Both the position numbers and the translations under genes were made by a program. The notes under the pieces were generated by a model, which was not told the DNA's origin, ran no database searches, and saw only the letters and a program-made list of their open reading frames with translations. Source: Leptodactylus fallax (Eukaryota; Chordata; Amphibia; Anura; Leptodactylidae). Taken from it: 64,000 nt of DNA. The stretch spans positions 173,435 to 237,434 of the forward strand of contig CAMRHE010001067.1 in assembly GCA_947044405.1 (NCBI GenBank). Direction: 5' to 3'. Within the stretch, counting starts at the first letter, position 1; every line of letters begins with the position of its first letter. Of this stretch, positions 1-13,268 are shown in pieces.

Positions 1-205
1 GTTTAGCGTGTGACACTCTTCCATCATTTTCCTAATTACAGGAATGTTACCATATTCTGCTGCGTCCAAAAAACGCTCTTCTTCTGCTGTAAGGCTGGTG
101 GAACGGTCACTAAACATATAAGCCGGTCCCCTGTTGGCTTGTCTTCTGCCCTTCTCTCGAAGTAACGTTTGCCGTCTATGAGATAATCTATTGTCAGTGG
201 CACGC
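1..205 (-). CDS. trpc6: TRPC6 coding exon 2, 5' part (runs off the window)
   Basis: This is the second coding exon of TRPC6, a diacylglycerol-activated, calcium-permeable cation channel of the plasma membrane. The minus strand shows a pyrimidine-rich tract ending in CACAG just before position 205. The first G completes a codon left open by exon 1, and the frame then stays open for 68 codons to the window edge. The translation contains [29 protein letters not shown] and [16 protein letters not shown]. These match the TRPC3/6/7 N-terminus, and the DNRL..HRRQT and SDRSTSL stretches favour TRPC6 over TRPC3 and TRPC7. The first ankyrin repeat starts at the end of the visible part. The exon has no internal Met start in this frame until late, so simple ORF calling misses it and reports a shadow frame instead. 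The rest of the exon, with the remaining ankyrin repeats, lies outside the window. Confidence 0.93.
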
Positions 206-763
206 CTGTGAAGACAAAAAAAAAATTATGAACCATGAAAAACAACCAATAACCAGTTCAGTACCTGCAGTAGAAGCAGGACACATCACTGCTGTAAAGA
301 GTCCTGGTACAGATGCTATAGTGATTACTTGCAGGTGCCACTAGGGGGGAGCACACTGCAAAGAGCTACCATAGAGATCAATACTAGGTTTATAAATCCA
401 TAAGCAGATAGCTCCACCTAGTTGTAGTGGAAATCTGTCAGAATTATATAATTTATCAAAGTCATAAGTAATAAAAACAGAGCTATACACTATACGAATA
501 TAAATTTTGGATCAACGTTCAATGGTCTGATGCATTTACATGGTAAAATCCTAACACATGAATCCCCCATCCCATAATGTTTAATAAATAATAAAAAAAA
601 TAACACACATATTGAGTATTGCCACAAACGCAATGATTCAAGCAAATGTTGTTTTCCCTGCATGGTGAACATTATAACAAAAATCTTAAAAAAACAATGC
701 CAGAATTGTCATTTTTTTTGTCTCATGGACACAGAAAAACATTATAAAAAACAATAAAAAAAA
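206..763. other. Intron sequence, no feature recognised
   Basis: Apart from the splice acceptor tract at 206-225, this stretch is AT-rich sequence in which I recognise no gene or repeat family. Confidence 0.5.
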
Positions 764-1660
764 GTGTTATGTTCCCCATGTGGGAGTGGCATGAATGAAA
801 ATGTCAGGTCTTCCTGCAAAAAATAAGCCCTCACAAAATTCTATTAACAAAAAAAAACACACACAAAAAAAAAAAAAAAAAAAATCGATCAAAAAGTGTT
901 ATGTTCCCCAAATTGGCATGAAAACGTCAGGTCTTCCTGCAAAAAATAAGCCCTAACAAAATTCCGTTAGCAATAAAATAATTTACAAAAAGGGGTTTTA
1001 CTTTGTAAAAGTAGTAAATAAAAATGGTACAAATTTTGTATCAATGTAATCATATCGATCCAGTGAGTAAATGTATAAGGTTATTACGCTGCAAGGTGAA
1101 CAGGACGAAATTTATAGCATAAATAGGCAAAGGCAAAATTGTTGTTTTATTTTCTATAAATTTCCAGAAGGAGTTATTCAATAAGATTTATCTACCACAA
1201 AATCGTGACATTACATACTACAACTTGTCCCACAAAAAACAAGCCCTCATAAAATTCCATTAGCAAAAAAATCGACCAAAAAGTGTTATGTTCCCCAAAA
1301 CGGCATGAGTGAAAATGTCAGGTCTTCCCACAAAAAATAAGCCCTCACAAAATTCTATTAACAATAAAATAATTTACAAAATAGGGTTTTATTTTGTAAA
1401 AGTAATAAAAAAAATTATACAAATTTGGTATCAATGTCATCGTATCAACCCAGTGAATAAATTCATGAGGTTATTACACTACAAGGTGAACAGGACAACA
1501 TTTATAGCATAAATAGGCAAAGGCAAAATTGTTGTTTTTTTTTTTCCTATAAATTTCCAGAAGGAGTTTATCAATAAGATTTATCTACAACAAAATTGTG
1601 ACATTACACACTACAATTGTCCCACAAAAAACAAGCCCTCATATAGTTATATTAACAGAA
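764..1660. repeat. Tandem duplication with a period of about 390 bp
   Basis: The segment starting AAGTGTTATGTTCCCC occurs near 764, 894 and 1284. The copies at 894-1283 and 1284-1660 stay alignable along their length, sharing AGGTGAACAGGAC, TAGCATAAATAGGCAAAGGC and CAAGCCCTCAT. The first copy is partial (about 130 bp). Short poly-A runs (864-884) separate them. The unit resembles a common anuran interspersed repeat. The small ORFs here are chance. Confidence 0.75.
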
Positions 1661-2788
1661 AAATAAAAAAGTTATAGGTCTGGGTGTGTGACCAAAAAAA
1701 AAAAATGGTTTGGTCATTAAGGCCTAAAATATGGGTTAAAAATATAACTTTTGAAAGACACATTGATCTGCAGTAGAGCTGTATACAAAAAACGATAAAT
1801 TTTTATGAAGTCTATTTGCACAAATTGCATGAATTAAAGCTATATATCTAACATAAAATAATATACAACCCATATAAAGATTTATGTCACGTTTCTACCT
1901 CATTTCATTACAACAAACCCTTAATAGGTCTGATTGATTGGAACATGGCATACAGATCTGGCGGTGATATATACCGCATTACCTGCACTGTTTAATTGAA
2001 GTCTTCAGATGCTTTCCAACATTTATTGTCCCTTGACAGTCATTACTGTAATATCAATAGAAGATCCGTCTGCTAAGAGGACCAGAGCCAGTTATCGACA
2101 GGAAGAGCTTAAGAGGTCTCCGTCCATTATAATTAAGTGAAATCTCCAGCACGTACCTGATACTACAGACATAGGCAAACACTAGAACGTAGAATTCATA
2201 CCGCCCGCTAGGGACTCTCGCCTACAGACTCCACCACACTGAGGAGTTGTATTTTATCATCTGGAACTACTTTGTACAGTCGTCATTTACATCAATGATA
2301 TTAACCACTTCATGAAGGCGTCATTCTCCCTGGTACATGACCAGACATTTTGTTTTTTTTTTATGGTATATTCCGTCTTGAAGGTGATAACATATTAGGG
2401 CTTTATTTTTATATCATTATTATTTTTGCTTGTTTTTTCTTTTTTTAATGTTGGAAAATTTTTTTTTAAACAATCTGTTTTTCACATTTTTCTTGGTTTT
2501 TTTTATAGCACATAGTGCTACTAAAATATTTTTTAAAATAGTGTTCACTCTCCGTAATGGTAATTTTTATGTAGGCAACACATAGTTTTGTGTTACTGGG
2601 GACGGGGCTAGAACTTGTGATGTGGGTGTGACTTTTTTAAATTTAACTTTATTTTTTTGCTTTAATTTTTATTTATTTAGTTTTACACATTGTGTCCCCC
2701 TCCTTCTATAAGGTCTTAATAGACCTTTGTTTAGTTTTTTTGTTCTTTTTTAACATTATTGTTTTTTTGCTGATTTTTCCTGTAGCTG
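1661..2788. other. AT-rich intron sequence, nothing recognised
   Basis: Long A and T runs (for example 2345-2355 and 2459-2470) dominate. I see no coding signature, no inverted termini and no structured repeat. Confidence 0.45.
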
Positions 2789-3012
2789 AGGCTAGGTTCA
2801 CATCTGCGCTCGGGTTTCCATTCAGGGGTCCGCTTGGCGACCCCCGAACGGAAGCCTAATCCGCATGAAAAAGCGGTTACCTTAGGAAAACCACGGACCC
2901 TATAGACTATAATGGGGTCCGTGTGGGTTCCGTTCATTTCAGTCCGAAAAGGGCGAAAAATGCGGAGAGGGGAACGTAATACGGAGTACTAGCGCGGATG
3001 TGAACCGAGCCT
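2789..3012. mobile_element. Short inverted-repeat MITE, copy 1
   Basis: Termini AGGCTAGGTTCACATCTGCG (2789-2808) and its near-perfect inverse ending GAACCGAGCCT at 3012 bound a 224-bp GC-richer block in AT-rich surroundings. A second copy lies at 37622-37833 and a one-sided relative at about 11713-11890. Superfamily unassigned because I cannot see a clear target duplication. Confidence 0.65.
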
Positions 3013-3149
3013 GATCTGGGGTCCCAAGACCAACATCTCCTCCAGTTTGCCTGACTCCCAGTGATCACATGACCACTATGAAACAAACGGTGTGCAATGT
3101 AAACAGTGGAAGGATCACAGTGGTCGCAAGACTGCTGTAGGCCCATCAA

Positions 3150-3222
3150 ACAGCTTGTTATTGATCACCTGCCATGAGGATAGGTCATCAATAAAAAAAA
3201 AAGAACAGGACAACCCCTTTAA
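3150..3222. mobile_element. 3' end of a TTAA-target MITE
   Basis: The block ends GACAACCCCTTTAA (TTAA at 3219-3222). It contains the AGGATAGGTCATCAAT segment shared with other TTAA MITEs in the window. The left end is not evident. Confidence 0.5.
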
Positions 3223-3249
3223 CATGTAACTAAACCTTTGCTTTTCTGG

Positions 3250-3915
3250 CAACAATTCTGTTATTAATACATTTTGAAATATATATTATTATTTCTATGA
3301 AAATCTGTATTTCTTTATACTTTCCCTTGTTTTTCTATTGAGAGCAGAAATCTGTACACCACTTCTCATTGGAGTACAGGTGAATGGGCCCATAATGCAG
3401 AGAAGCTGAGGCTGGAAGAGTAGGGTCATTTCAAACACTTATATATCTTGAGTATTATAAAACATAGAACAGTTCTTCTGGTGTCATATGGAAGTTGAGC
3501 TTGCAGTTCTACCTGTAAAATCTCCAGAGGAATCACCCGTTGACAGCACATTCTGAACTGGCATATATACATAGGTAGCTGCAGCTGCTCCCAGTCCTGA
3601 CTGTGCTTTGAAATGGTGATATCTCCAGAACTAATACAGAACTACAATGTTGGTTCCATATGAAAGCTGAGACTCTCTTCTTTCATATGACACCAAAAGC
3701 ACTGTGTTTTATAATGCTAGAGACATAGCAATGTGAAATGACCTTTCTCCAGCCTCAGCTTCCCTGCATTATACAAGAGCCCATACACCTAGTGAGAGCA
3801 GTGTACAGATTTCAGCTCTCTATACAGAAACAACGGAAAGGATAAAGAGGGGCAGGATTTGACAAAAAGGAGCTAAAATTTGTAAATAAAATACATTACA
3901 AAATTTATTAATGAC
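3250..3915. mobile_element. Long foldback (palindromic) element
   Basis: The two halves are imperfect inverted copies. On the left, GAGCAGAAATCTGTACAC, GCAGAGAAGCTGAGGCTGG, GGTCATTTCA and GGTGTCATATGGAAG occur between about 3340 and 3510. Their inverses occur in reverse order between about 3640 and 3830. Similarity extends outward to ATTAATA-rich termini near 3252 and 3913. The unpaired centre (about 3520-3640) is short. I see no transposase. It is a foldback-type non-autonomous element of unknown superfamily. Confidence 0.7.
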
Positions 3916-4703
3916 ACAAATACTAGTATGGTCAAATACTGGTATTGGTAATTATGTATTACAGGGTGGTCCACGTGGGAAAGGGGGTTTCACGTGTCAT
4001 TTCACCATCGATAACAGCTCTGAAGTATTCAGCCATAAAATATTCACTATAATGTTCCGTTTCATTTTTCATTTTTCTAGTCATTATATATTATTACAAG
4101 GGATATTAAACTTTCATTGGAAATTTGTATGGAACAGATGTCAGGATGTGGCCATAAAATTAGGAATCTTGTTAGGTTTTGTCTTGGGTACATTATGTAT
4201 TAGGCTAAAGAATATGGGCACAAAGACTTGGCAGATAGTGCCAAAAACACCATGTAATTCTGAAGTCCAACTACAATACATGAACTATGCAGAAGCAAAA
4301 TTGTGTCACGGCAGTGAAACTACCAAAGAATATTCATTCATCTCAGATTTATGGGACATTTTAGCGCCTTTATTACAGTATTAAATCTTGTCATGAATAC
4401 TTAGCCATGACCTTCGACGAGCTTTGATCAAATTTTTCATTAGCGAATTATTATAATTCCAATTATTCAGCATCCATGGCTATGGCTATGGGAACATTTA
4501 ATATATGGGCAATAAAAAAATATTTCAACAAATTTGGGATGCTAAAACATGAATAATTGTTTATGATATGTGAGATGTGTCCTTCCTTATCTTGAGATGT
4601 GTGGCACAAGATGACCATAATTTTTACGATATGTTGTCATGAGATGTCTATCCTACGTGTGTCTATATGTGGCCCCCTAGTGGTTGTGTTGTGAATTACA
4701 ATG
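3911..4703. other. AT-rich stretch with an unassigned 157-codon ORF
   Basis: A plus-strand open frame runs from 3911 to 4384. It shows no domain I recognise, includes long low-complexity hydrophobic runs, and begins at the edge of a foldback element. I regard it as a chance ORF. The remaining sequence up to the next MITE shows nothing I can name. Confidence 0.3.
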
Positions 4704-5076
4704 TTAAAGGGGTTGTCCAGGAATTGCGGAGGCCAGGGCAGGTGTAACTAAGAAAACAAAATATACATACTTACCTGTCCCCAATGTTACCCACCACCGG
4801 TGTTCGTTCAATCTCATGCCATGCACTCCATTTGATCACTGAGACCAATCAGTGGCCTTAGCAGTCATTGGAGAGGAACCAGTGACATCACTCAAATATG
4901 TCACTGGTTCCTTACCAGTGACTGTTGAGGCCACTGATTGGTCTCAGTGAGCACGTGGTGTTCAGGACTTCCAGCAACAAGCACAATGGAGTACCAGGGA
5001 CAAATGATTATGATTTTTATGTTTTACCTCCCCCAACCCCCACAGGGGTTGTCCAATTCTTAGGCAACCCCTTTAA
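4704..5076. mobile_element. TTAA-target MITE (AAAGGGGTTGTCC type)
   Basis: TTAA at 4704-4707 is followed by AAGGGGTTGTCCAGGAATT. The other end reads AATTCTTAGGCAACCCCTTTAA with TTAA at 5073-5076, the inverse of the first terminus with few mismatches. TTAA duplication with AAAGG termini fits Kolobok/T2-like or piggyBac-like elements; I cannot choose between them from ends alone. Related copies are at 21718-21998, 35628-36002 and elsewhere. Confidence 0.7.
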
Positions 5077-5084
5077 GTTATTAG

Positions 5085-5530
5085 TGTCCAGATGCAGGTA
5101 GAAAAGAGGAGGCAGATGAGCGCTGGTCCAAAATAAATGTAGTATTTAATCTAATTGAATAAAAGACATGACGCGTTTCGGGACAAGCCCTTTTTCAAGT
5201 GTGCACAAAAAAGGGCTTGTCCCGAAACGCGTCGTGTTTTATTCAATTGGATTAAAGACTACATTTATTTTGGACCAGCACTCATCTGCCTCCTCTTTTC
5301 TACCTGCATCTGGATTCTTCCACAAGTGCTTCACACCACGGTTCTGAGGCTAGTAGCTGCTTCACAAGGTCCCAATGAAGATAATCTGATTCTACATGCC
5401 TACTAAGTTGTTGTAAGCTGATCACAACCCACCAAGGTGAGCAATTTGTATAAGTGTTCTGATATCTATCATCCTTTGGTTTTACACTATTAGCGCTCTG
5501 CGCTGTTTTTTCTTTTTATTTCTTTCTACA
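5085..5530 (+). mobile_element. Retro-insertion with a large hairpin and 14-bp target-site duplication
   Basis: The 14-mer CTTTAAGTTATTAG occurs at 5071-5084 and again at 5531-5544, exactly flanking this segment. Inside, about 100 bp at 5088-5190 (CCAGATGCAGGTAG...CGCGTTTCGGGACAAGCCC) is repeated inverted at 5210-5311, with a loop of about 15 bp. The rest ends in a T-rich tail. A target duplication of this length indicates target-primed reverse transcription rather than a cut-and-paste element. No coding capacity. The 83-codon ORF here is the hairpin read through. Confidence 0.65.
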
Positions 5531-5542
5531 CTTTAAGTTATT

Positions 5543-5823
5543 AGGGCAGATTTACTAATGTCTTACACCATATTTACTGACCTTTCTGTATGCTTTTTGC
5601 ACCTTGTTCGGCAAGGGGGTGGGGCTTAGTGAAAGGGGCCTCCCAAATGCATCACAATTTTTGAAAAATTTTTGATGGGAGCTAATTCAACTAATAGGTG
5701 GTGTAAAGTTTGACTAGAAAGTCTTGCCGCAAAATCTTAGCCGCTATGATAAATCTAGCGAATTTTAAGCCTGTCTAGTCTACATTTGCTCTAACTATTA
5801 GACCGTATTAGTAAATCTGCCCC
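5543..5823. mobile_element. MITE with GGCAGATTTACTAAT termini
   Basis: GGGCAGATTTACTAAT near 5544 and its inverse ATTAGTAAATCTGCCC ending at 5823 bound about 280 bp. A diverged relative may lie at about 9905-10190, with GGGAAATTTGTC and GCAAAAATCTGCCC ends. Superfamily unassigned. Confidence 0.6.
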
Positions 5824-6213
5824 ATTGTATTGAACTTTTTATAAGTTGTCATCCAAAGGGAGAACATATCTGTCTACATGAGGATTCACACAAACAAATT
5901 TTGTGCCACACTGTACACATAAGTAACGCTGCTATACTGTACAAATAAATAATACCGCTATAGAGTGCACAAAATAAAAACTCTATCATAATACTACTAT
6001 TATAGCCATTATAGCCATCTGAGTACCCCCCATAAAAAGTAAAAACCATCTAGCATAGCGTATATATAATCCATGGTGGTCTTAGACAGTGATGAGTATA
6101 TCCCTGGTGGCCTAGGGGAGTAAAACGGCTAGCGTCATTGTTCAAATTCTGGGAATAATTTTATAATTTATCTTTAAAGGATTCAAAGACCTCCCCAAAT
6201 CCCTTTACCTCCT
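5824..6213. other. Intron sequence, nothing recognised
   Basis: No repeat boundary, coding signature or RNA gene is visible to me here. Confidence 0.4.
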
Positions 6214-6545
6214 TTAAAGAGAACCTTTAACCACTTTCACCAGCTTCAACTCTTTGAATCCTTCAATAGATGCCGCTTCCAGCATAGTTGGAATTTTTCT
6301 CTAGCCCCCAGCAATCAGTGTTGTGAGTTTCAGCAACAAATATGCAAATTAGGCTCTCTACTGTCAGGCAGGTAGTCCTGGACTGAATCAGATCGTTTGA
6401 GACCACCTACCTGACAGTACAGAGCCTAATTAGCATACTGAACTCTAAAACTTACTGAGCAGATTGCTCAGGAAGGGTGGGGGCTAGAGAAAAAATTCCA
6501 ACTATGTCGGGATCGGTGGAGCAGCACCCAAGGGGCTTAACTATA
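6214..6545. mobile_element. TTAA MITE fragment (AAAGAGAACCTTT type)
   Basis: TTAA at 6214-6217 starts an element whose interior (TGGAATTTTTCTCTAGCCCCC, GGCTCTCTACTGTCAGG) matches the better-preserved copy at 9242-9629. Its right terminus is eroded near 6540. Confidence 0.6.
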
Positions 6546-6550
6546 AGGGG

Positions 6551-6706
6551 TTCAGGGGTAGCAGTTGTTACTGGATCCTAGAGACTGGGGGGGCCCAAAG
6601 GCCTCATGACAGCATAACAACACACCAGTATACACAGCATATGATAAATGGGAGCCCTGTTAAAGATTTTGCATATGGCCCTAGAGCTTCTAGTTACACC
6701 TCTAGC
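6551..6706. mobile_element. Possible degraded hAT MITE
   Basis: A left CAGGGGTAGCAGTTGTTAC and a right TAGTTACACCTCTAG resemble the hAT-like CAGGGGTGTAACTA termini seen elsewhere. No target duplication is clear. Confidence 0.3.
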
Positions 6707-6954
6707 AGAACCTATTGAAGGATGCAAAGAGTCAGTGGAGGTGGAGGTCCTCTTTATATATACAGTATATTTCCCCACTAATATATATATACCTACTTTA
6801 TGTGATCAACTAAGTAATGGGTGCTGTCAATGGACATCCCGAATACGATTTTATGAAAGACGTAGGAGAGTAAAAGGGAGGGTTAACCCTTTATATATTC
6901 AGTATATAGTTACCTATGTTATAGCATATTTATTATTTCATTAGTCGTTGCAGT

Positions 6955-7058
6955 GACATTTTTAGCTGACTTCAGTATACACTATGATCATTTTTAGCTA
7001 ATTTTAGTATACACTATGATCATTTTTAGCTGATTTTAGTATACACTATGTTCATTTT
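6955..7058. repeat. Three tandem copies of a unit of about 35 bp
   Basis: TTTAGTATACACTATGATCA-type units repeat three times with a TTTTTAGCTGA linker. AT-rich and non-coding. Confidence 0.7.
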
Positions 7059-7487
7059 TTATTTTGCTCTTAGCTCCTATTAGATTGTTTCTTTTTGATA
7101 AGGCGAAGCAAACTAAATGATGGTCTTTGCGTCCACTGGGAATTCTGCAGTATATCTTATTTCCACCATCCAGCCGGCAGCCCCATTAGATGAATACATG
7201 AATGATGGCTGCTCCTAGATATACATCTGTCACCATACACCGGGAGCTTTTACTTCTCCATGATTTGCAATACAAATTTCCTACCCCGATAGACCACAAT
7301 CAGTCACTGACTATACCATCTATCATCTTAGCCTTGCTGTCACACATGAAGACCTTCAGAAAGAAGACATATAAGCTCCTCTCTTTATACATTACTGACA
7401 TATCTGCTGTGAAGTTGATAGGACATGGGAATTGTACACATGGAAAATATTCTGTGTAGTGTTAATTTTATATGTGCATTTAATATA
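7059..7487. other. Intron sequence, nothing recognised
   Basis: The 85-codon ORF at 7202-7459 shows no recognisable domain and I treat it as chance. Confidence 0.4.
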
Positions 7488-7489
7488 TA

Positions 7490-9127
<1,638 letters not shown>

Positions 9128-9241
9128 TAATTTCATATCTAATGCAAAACTTCAACTGGAAAACTGGAATATTTTTACACCACAGATTCTGTGTATAGTC
9201 TAACAATGGGCTCTTGTAAACCCTTCTGCAAAACCGTTATG

Positions 9242-9629
9242 TTAAAGAGGACCTTTCACAACCTCCTCCAACTCCTTAGCAACTCTTAGCATCCTTTCAT
9301 AAATTCTGCACTACTGATTTCGGCATGATTGGAATTTTTTCTCTAGCCCCCACCATTCCTGAGCAATCGGGGTAGTTAGTTTCAGTACTCAATATGCTAA
9401 ATAGGCTCTCTACTGTCAGGTGGGCTGCCCCAGGATCTCTGCTCCAGACCAGAACCGCCCACCTGGCAGTATGTAGGCAATAAGTCATATTGAGTACTGA
9501 AACTAACAGCACTGATTTCTCAGGAATGGTGGGGGCTAGAGAAAAAATTCCAACTGTGCCGGAATCAATGGAACAGTGTCTATTGAACGATGCAAAGAGC
9601 TGGAGATGGTGGTGAAAGGTGTTCTTTAA
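9242..9629. mobile_element. TTAA MITE (AAAGAGGACCTTTCAC type)
   Basis: TTAA at 9242-9245 and 9626-9629 bound inverted termini AAAGAGGACCTTTCAC and AAAGAACACCTTTCAC. The interior is itself nearly palindromic (TGGAATTTTTTCTCTAGCCCC near 9330 and its inverse near 9540). Confidence 0.75.
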
Positions 9630-12208
9630 AAGGGTATTTTAGAAATTGAATATGCCACACTTTTGGAGTCCAACTTCTGGGACGCACTAGTGGCTCCTTC
9701 ATTCTCTGCATCAGTGGGGATCCTATAGATTGGACTCCAAAAGATCAAAAAGTGAGTACATTTTTAGCAAAATACTTGTGCCATATCATAAAGCAAGAAC
9801 AGCTGAAAAGATTGATATATTGTTTGTCAGTATACCGTAGATCCAGTATAACTAGAAACATTGGTTTTTATGCTTAGGAGTCCAGTGGGCAGTCTGACTC
9901 AATGGGGGAAATTTGTCTTGCTTTTTGCACCAGGGTTTAAAAAGTCACAATTTTTTGCGCAAATTTTTTTGTGGGTTTTTGGAAAAAAAATTAGTAACTT
10001 TTACTTCTGTGTCACCCTCGCCCCTTTCTTGGAATGTGACATGGTTGGGGCCACAGACCGTTTACACCAGTATGCTTGCATAGATGATTCCAGTGCATGC
10101 ACATGCTGGATAGTGCATCTGAAGGAGGTGCACCTTACGCTAATCCAGGGGATATAAACATGCCAGTCTGCAAAAATCTGCCCTAATAAGGTCCAATATA
10201 GTTGGACTGACATGTTGCATAGATGAGTAAACAAATCACTCTTTTCACTTTGGAATCATTGGAGTGCTGCCTCTACTATTTGCTTTTCCCCCTAATAACT
10301 GGCAATCTGTCCTATACCAGCAATTCTGGGTAGAACCGCCCACAGGACTCCTAAGCAAAGAGAAAGTAGGGATTTCAATCTTAAGTTACATATGCTATAT
10401 CTTTTCCAACTAAATTATGTATCAATTTCTGCTATGAATTTGCCTATAAGGCAATTTCCAAAATCTGCAGGACCTGGCTGATAGCAGAGAGCAGTAGAAT
10501 AAGCAAAATCAATCTCATACTAAGCAGGGAGGTAAAGACCAAGGCTACCCAAACATCTTCACAAGAGACCGTTGTGAACCGGAGAGGTCTTAAGTTGGAT
10601 TGGGACCCAGGTTATCGCCCCAGAAGCTTAGTGTAAGAAATAGCTGCACTACAAACTGAAATCAAACCCGGATCCAAAAAAAAATCTCTCAAGGCATGTC
10701 AAACCAGGAATAAATGTGTCAAAGCCAAGGTGAATCCGAGAGTTAACAGTCAAAGCCAAAATCAGTAAGCAAGCAGATCCAGTAAACAAAACAAGGTCAG
10801 GAGTACAGCAAACCAACAGATACATACTAAGCACAAAAACTAATACTAACTAATAGCAGGCACAGGTCAATCTGTGAACAGACTTTAAATATCCCTCCTC
10901 AGCTGATGATAGGTTCAGCGTCTCAGAGCTCTGATTAGCGGCAGAGTCAGTGAAAGCTGCACATGTTGGCTGTTCCTACTCCTCTGTAACATGCTGCCTG
11001 CAAACTGATACAATGTTCAATGTGACAGGTCACAGAGTTAGATATTAGTAGCTGTAATTCTACACATATCCTGTACACAATGTGGCGCTGTTTTCTTACA
11101 ATCCAGGCCATCCCCTTTAATTTCAAGAAGATTAAATGAAATATAATTGAAATAAACAGCTCATTGTTGGTATACTTACCATTACTGAGGGTAAATCTGG
11201 AAAACCTAATTAAGACATAAGCCAGCAAACAACATATTGTATGAGGACTAGACAGAGAATTAATATCTCCGTGTAATTCTGCTTATACCTAATTAAAAAA
11301 AAACCTCCTTTATATGATTTTATTTCTGCTAATTACTTCGTGCAATGAAGCTTCTCGGTGGGAATGGAATTATTACACAATGAGACTGTAATAAGACTGG
11401 AAATTATAGCGTCTGCACATAGACGATTTAGGACTTTTAACAACGTGAATAATATTATATTAAATTTTAATTAAAATTTTGTAGTAATAATGGAAACATT
11501 TACAGTCTAAGCCACTCTTGCTCTCAGTGTCTGGATCTAACTGGATCAGCAAAGGAGACTCAGCATTACTATGTCCTTTGCTTATTATTATCAGAAGAAA
11601 CCAGGACAGTTATTTCAAGGGACATGGAACTTCCTGGTAACACTACCTAAATAATAGTGCCACACTGTGCTAGAAAATAATAGCACAATACCATGAATAG
11701 ATAGTTTCCCACTAAGGCTACATTTACATCTGCACTGGTGTCCGGCTGGTGCAGGGTCTGTCTGAAATCATGGGGGAAAAAAAAGTTTTGCAATCAGGAC
11801 TTTTCTGGCCACCGATGTCAAGGAGATACCAATGGATACCCAACAGACCCCATTATAGTCATTATGTTGAGCCTGGGTGAAGAGACCCCAGAGTATAATG
11901 GGTTGGCCAATTTAGTATGTCCAAAATGAATCTCCATTTGATTGGTTTTGTAAAAAAAAAGAACAATTTTGGAATATTCGGGTCAAACCTGGCTTGGTAT
12001 GAACCAATTCACTCATCTCTAGTAGACACCAAGTTGCAGTAAAAAGAGAGCAAGCAGGAATCATAGCCAGACAGGGCACAGGTTCACACATGTGGAGTTC
12101 AGTCAAAAACACATAAATAAAAAGACATGGTCAAGTATACAAGCCAGGTCAATAATAAATGGAACAGGAACAAACATACCAATGCTGACTTCAGGAACCA
12201 GAAGGACC
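9630..12208. other. Intron sequence with scattered repeat fragments
   Basis: I see a possible relative of the 5543-5823 MITE at about 9905-10190 and a one-sided relative of the 2789-3012 MITE at about 11713-11890. The stretch 10640-10930 and part of 12010-12200 read like interspersed repeat but show no termini I can define. The AT-rich segment 11270-11470 (many TAATTA-like motifs) looks single-copy and could be conserved non-coding DNA. No coding exon is recognised. Confidence 0.4.
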
Positions 12209-13000
12209 TTAAAGGGCACTTGAGTTTTCATGAAAGTTGAAGTATGTGCAGGGTCTTGCTGAGCAGTCTGTTCATATGACTGTATAAGCCTTCATACATG
12301 ATGGCCCATCAATTTTTCTGCTGCTAATAATTAAATTATGGCTGAAACACAGTTTACATTAATCTCTCAGCCGGGGCGGTATACAATAAGGAGTAGTCTG
12401 ACCCCTCCCCTATTGATTGCTGATAATGTTCTGCCATTCTACAATTGCAAACAAATAGCTGAGAAAAGCCAAAGTGACCCTAATATAGGAGATCCAGGAA
12501 CACTGAACTGCAAATGCATGCCAAATACATGCAGCCAAGCAGATAAAACCCAAGATATGAGCACAGTCAGTAAAGCTGCTTGCTGTCTGTGAATAATATT
12601 CCATCTGTAAACACTGAAATACATACAAGTACAGAAGAGACTTTTCTTACATTGTAAGCTGTGAGATTTGCAGATTCTTCAGTCTTTTGCACACAGCAAC
12701 AGTTTGCAGATATGTCTGTGCAGGCTGTGAGCAGAATCAACCCCTCCCCTCTCCAGTCACTGTGGGAAGGGAGAAAAGGACCAATTTCTAATCTCACTGT
12801 CTTTCTGTCTTGCCTCTATCTGGCATCTTCCTTGGTAACAAAACAGTGAACTGCAAATTAGCTAGAAGGGAGATACCTAGTGGCAGGAACTTTCAGGCAG
12901 TAAACAGCAACATTTTTAATTAATTACATTATAGTTTGGTCCAGAATCACATGCTGTATAAAATTATACAACGTTGTCTGAAAAGTTAGTGACCATTTAA
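12209..13000. mobile_element. TTAA MITE of about 790 bp, copy 1
   Basis: TTAA at 12209-12212 followed by AGGGCACTTGAGTTTTCA, and GAAAAGTTAGTGACCATTTAA ending at 13000, are weakly inverted termini. The interior matches 45410-46086 over several hundred bases (AGCTGAGAAAAGCCAA, AGTAAAGCTGCTTGCTGTCT, ACACCTAGTGGCAGG in the other copy). The duplicate shows that this is a dispersed repeat, so the small ORFs inside are not genes. Confidence 0.65.
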
Positions 13001-13260
13001 CACTGAATCACTGAATTTTTGGGGACAGGTCCCAAAGAAGCCTGGGATATATGTGCATTGGTTGATAATAGAGGCAGTTTCTGGGCACTGGCTCTTTAGG
13101 GTGATAGGAGTCTGAGCATGTATGCAAACCATGGGTACAATCCAAAGGGAAAGTGGCAGGTGAAGAGCAGGACACTAGTTCTCTAGATAGGTGAACTTGT
13201 GGAGTCATTACATATTTTTAGGTGTATATTTCTATTTTGCCTAGTTTTTATATACAATAT
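13001..13260. other. Intron sequence, nothing recognised
   Basis: Short unassigned spacer between two transposable elements. Confidence 0.4.
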
Positions 13261-13268
13261 GTTGTTTT

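Noticed and set aside
3911..4384. 157-codon ORF as a novel gene
   Set aside because: AT-rich, low-complexity hydrophobic runs, no domain, begins at a foldback element end, no splice or promoter context.
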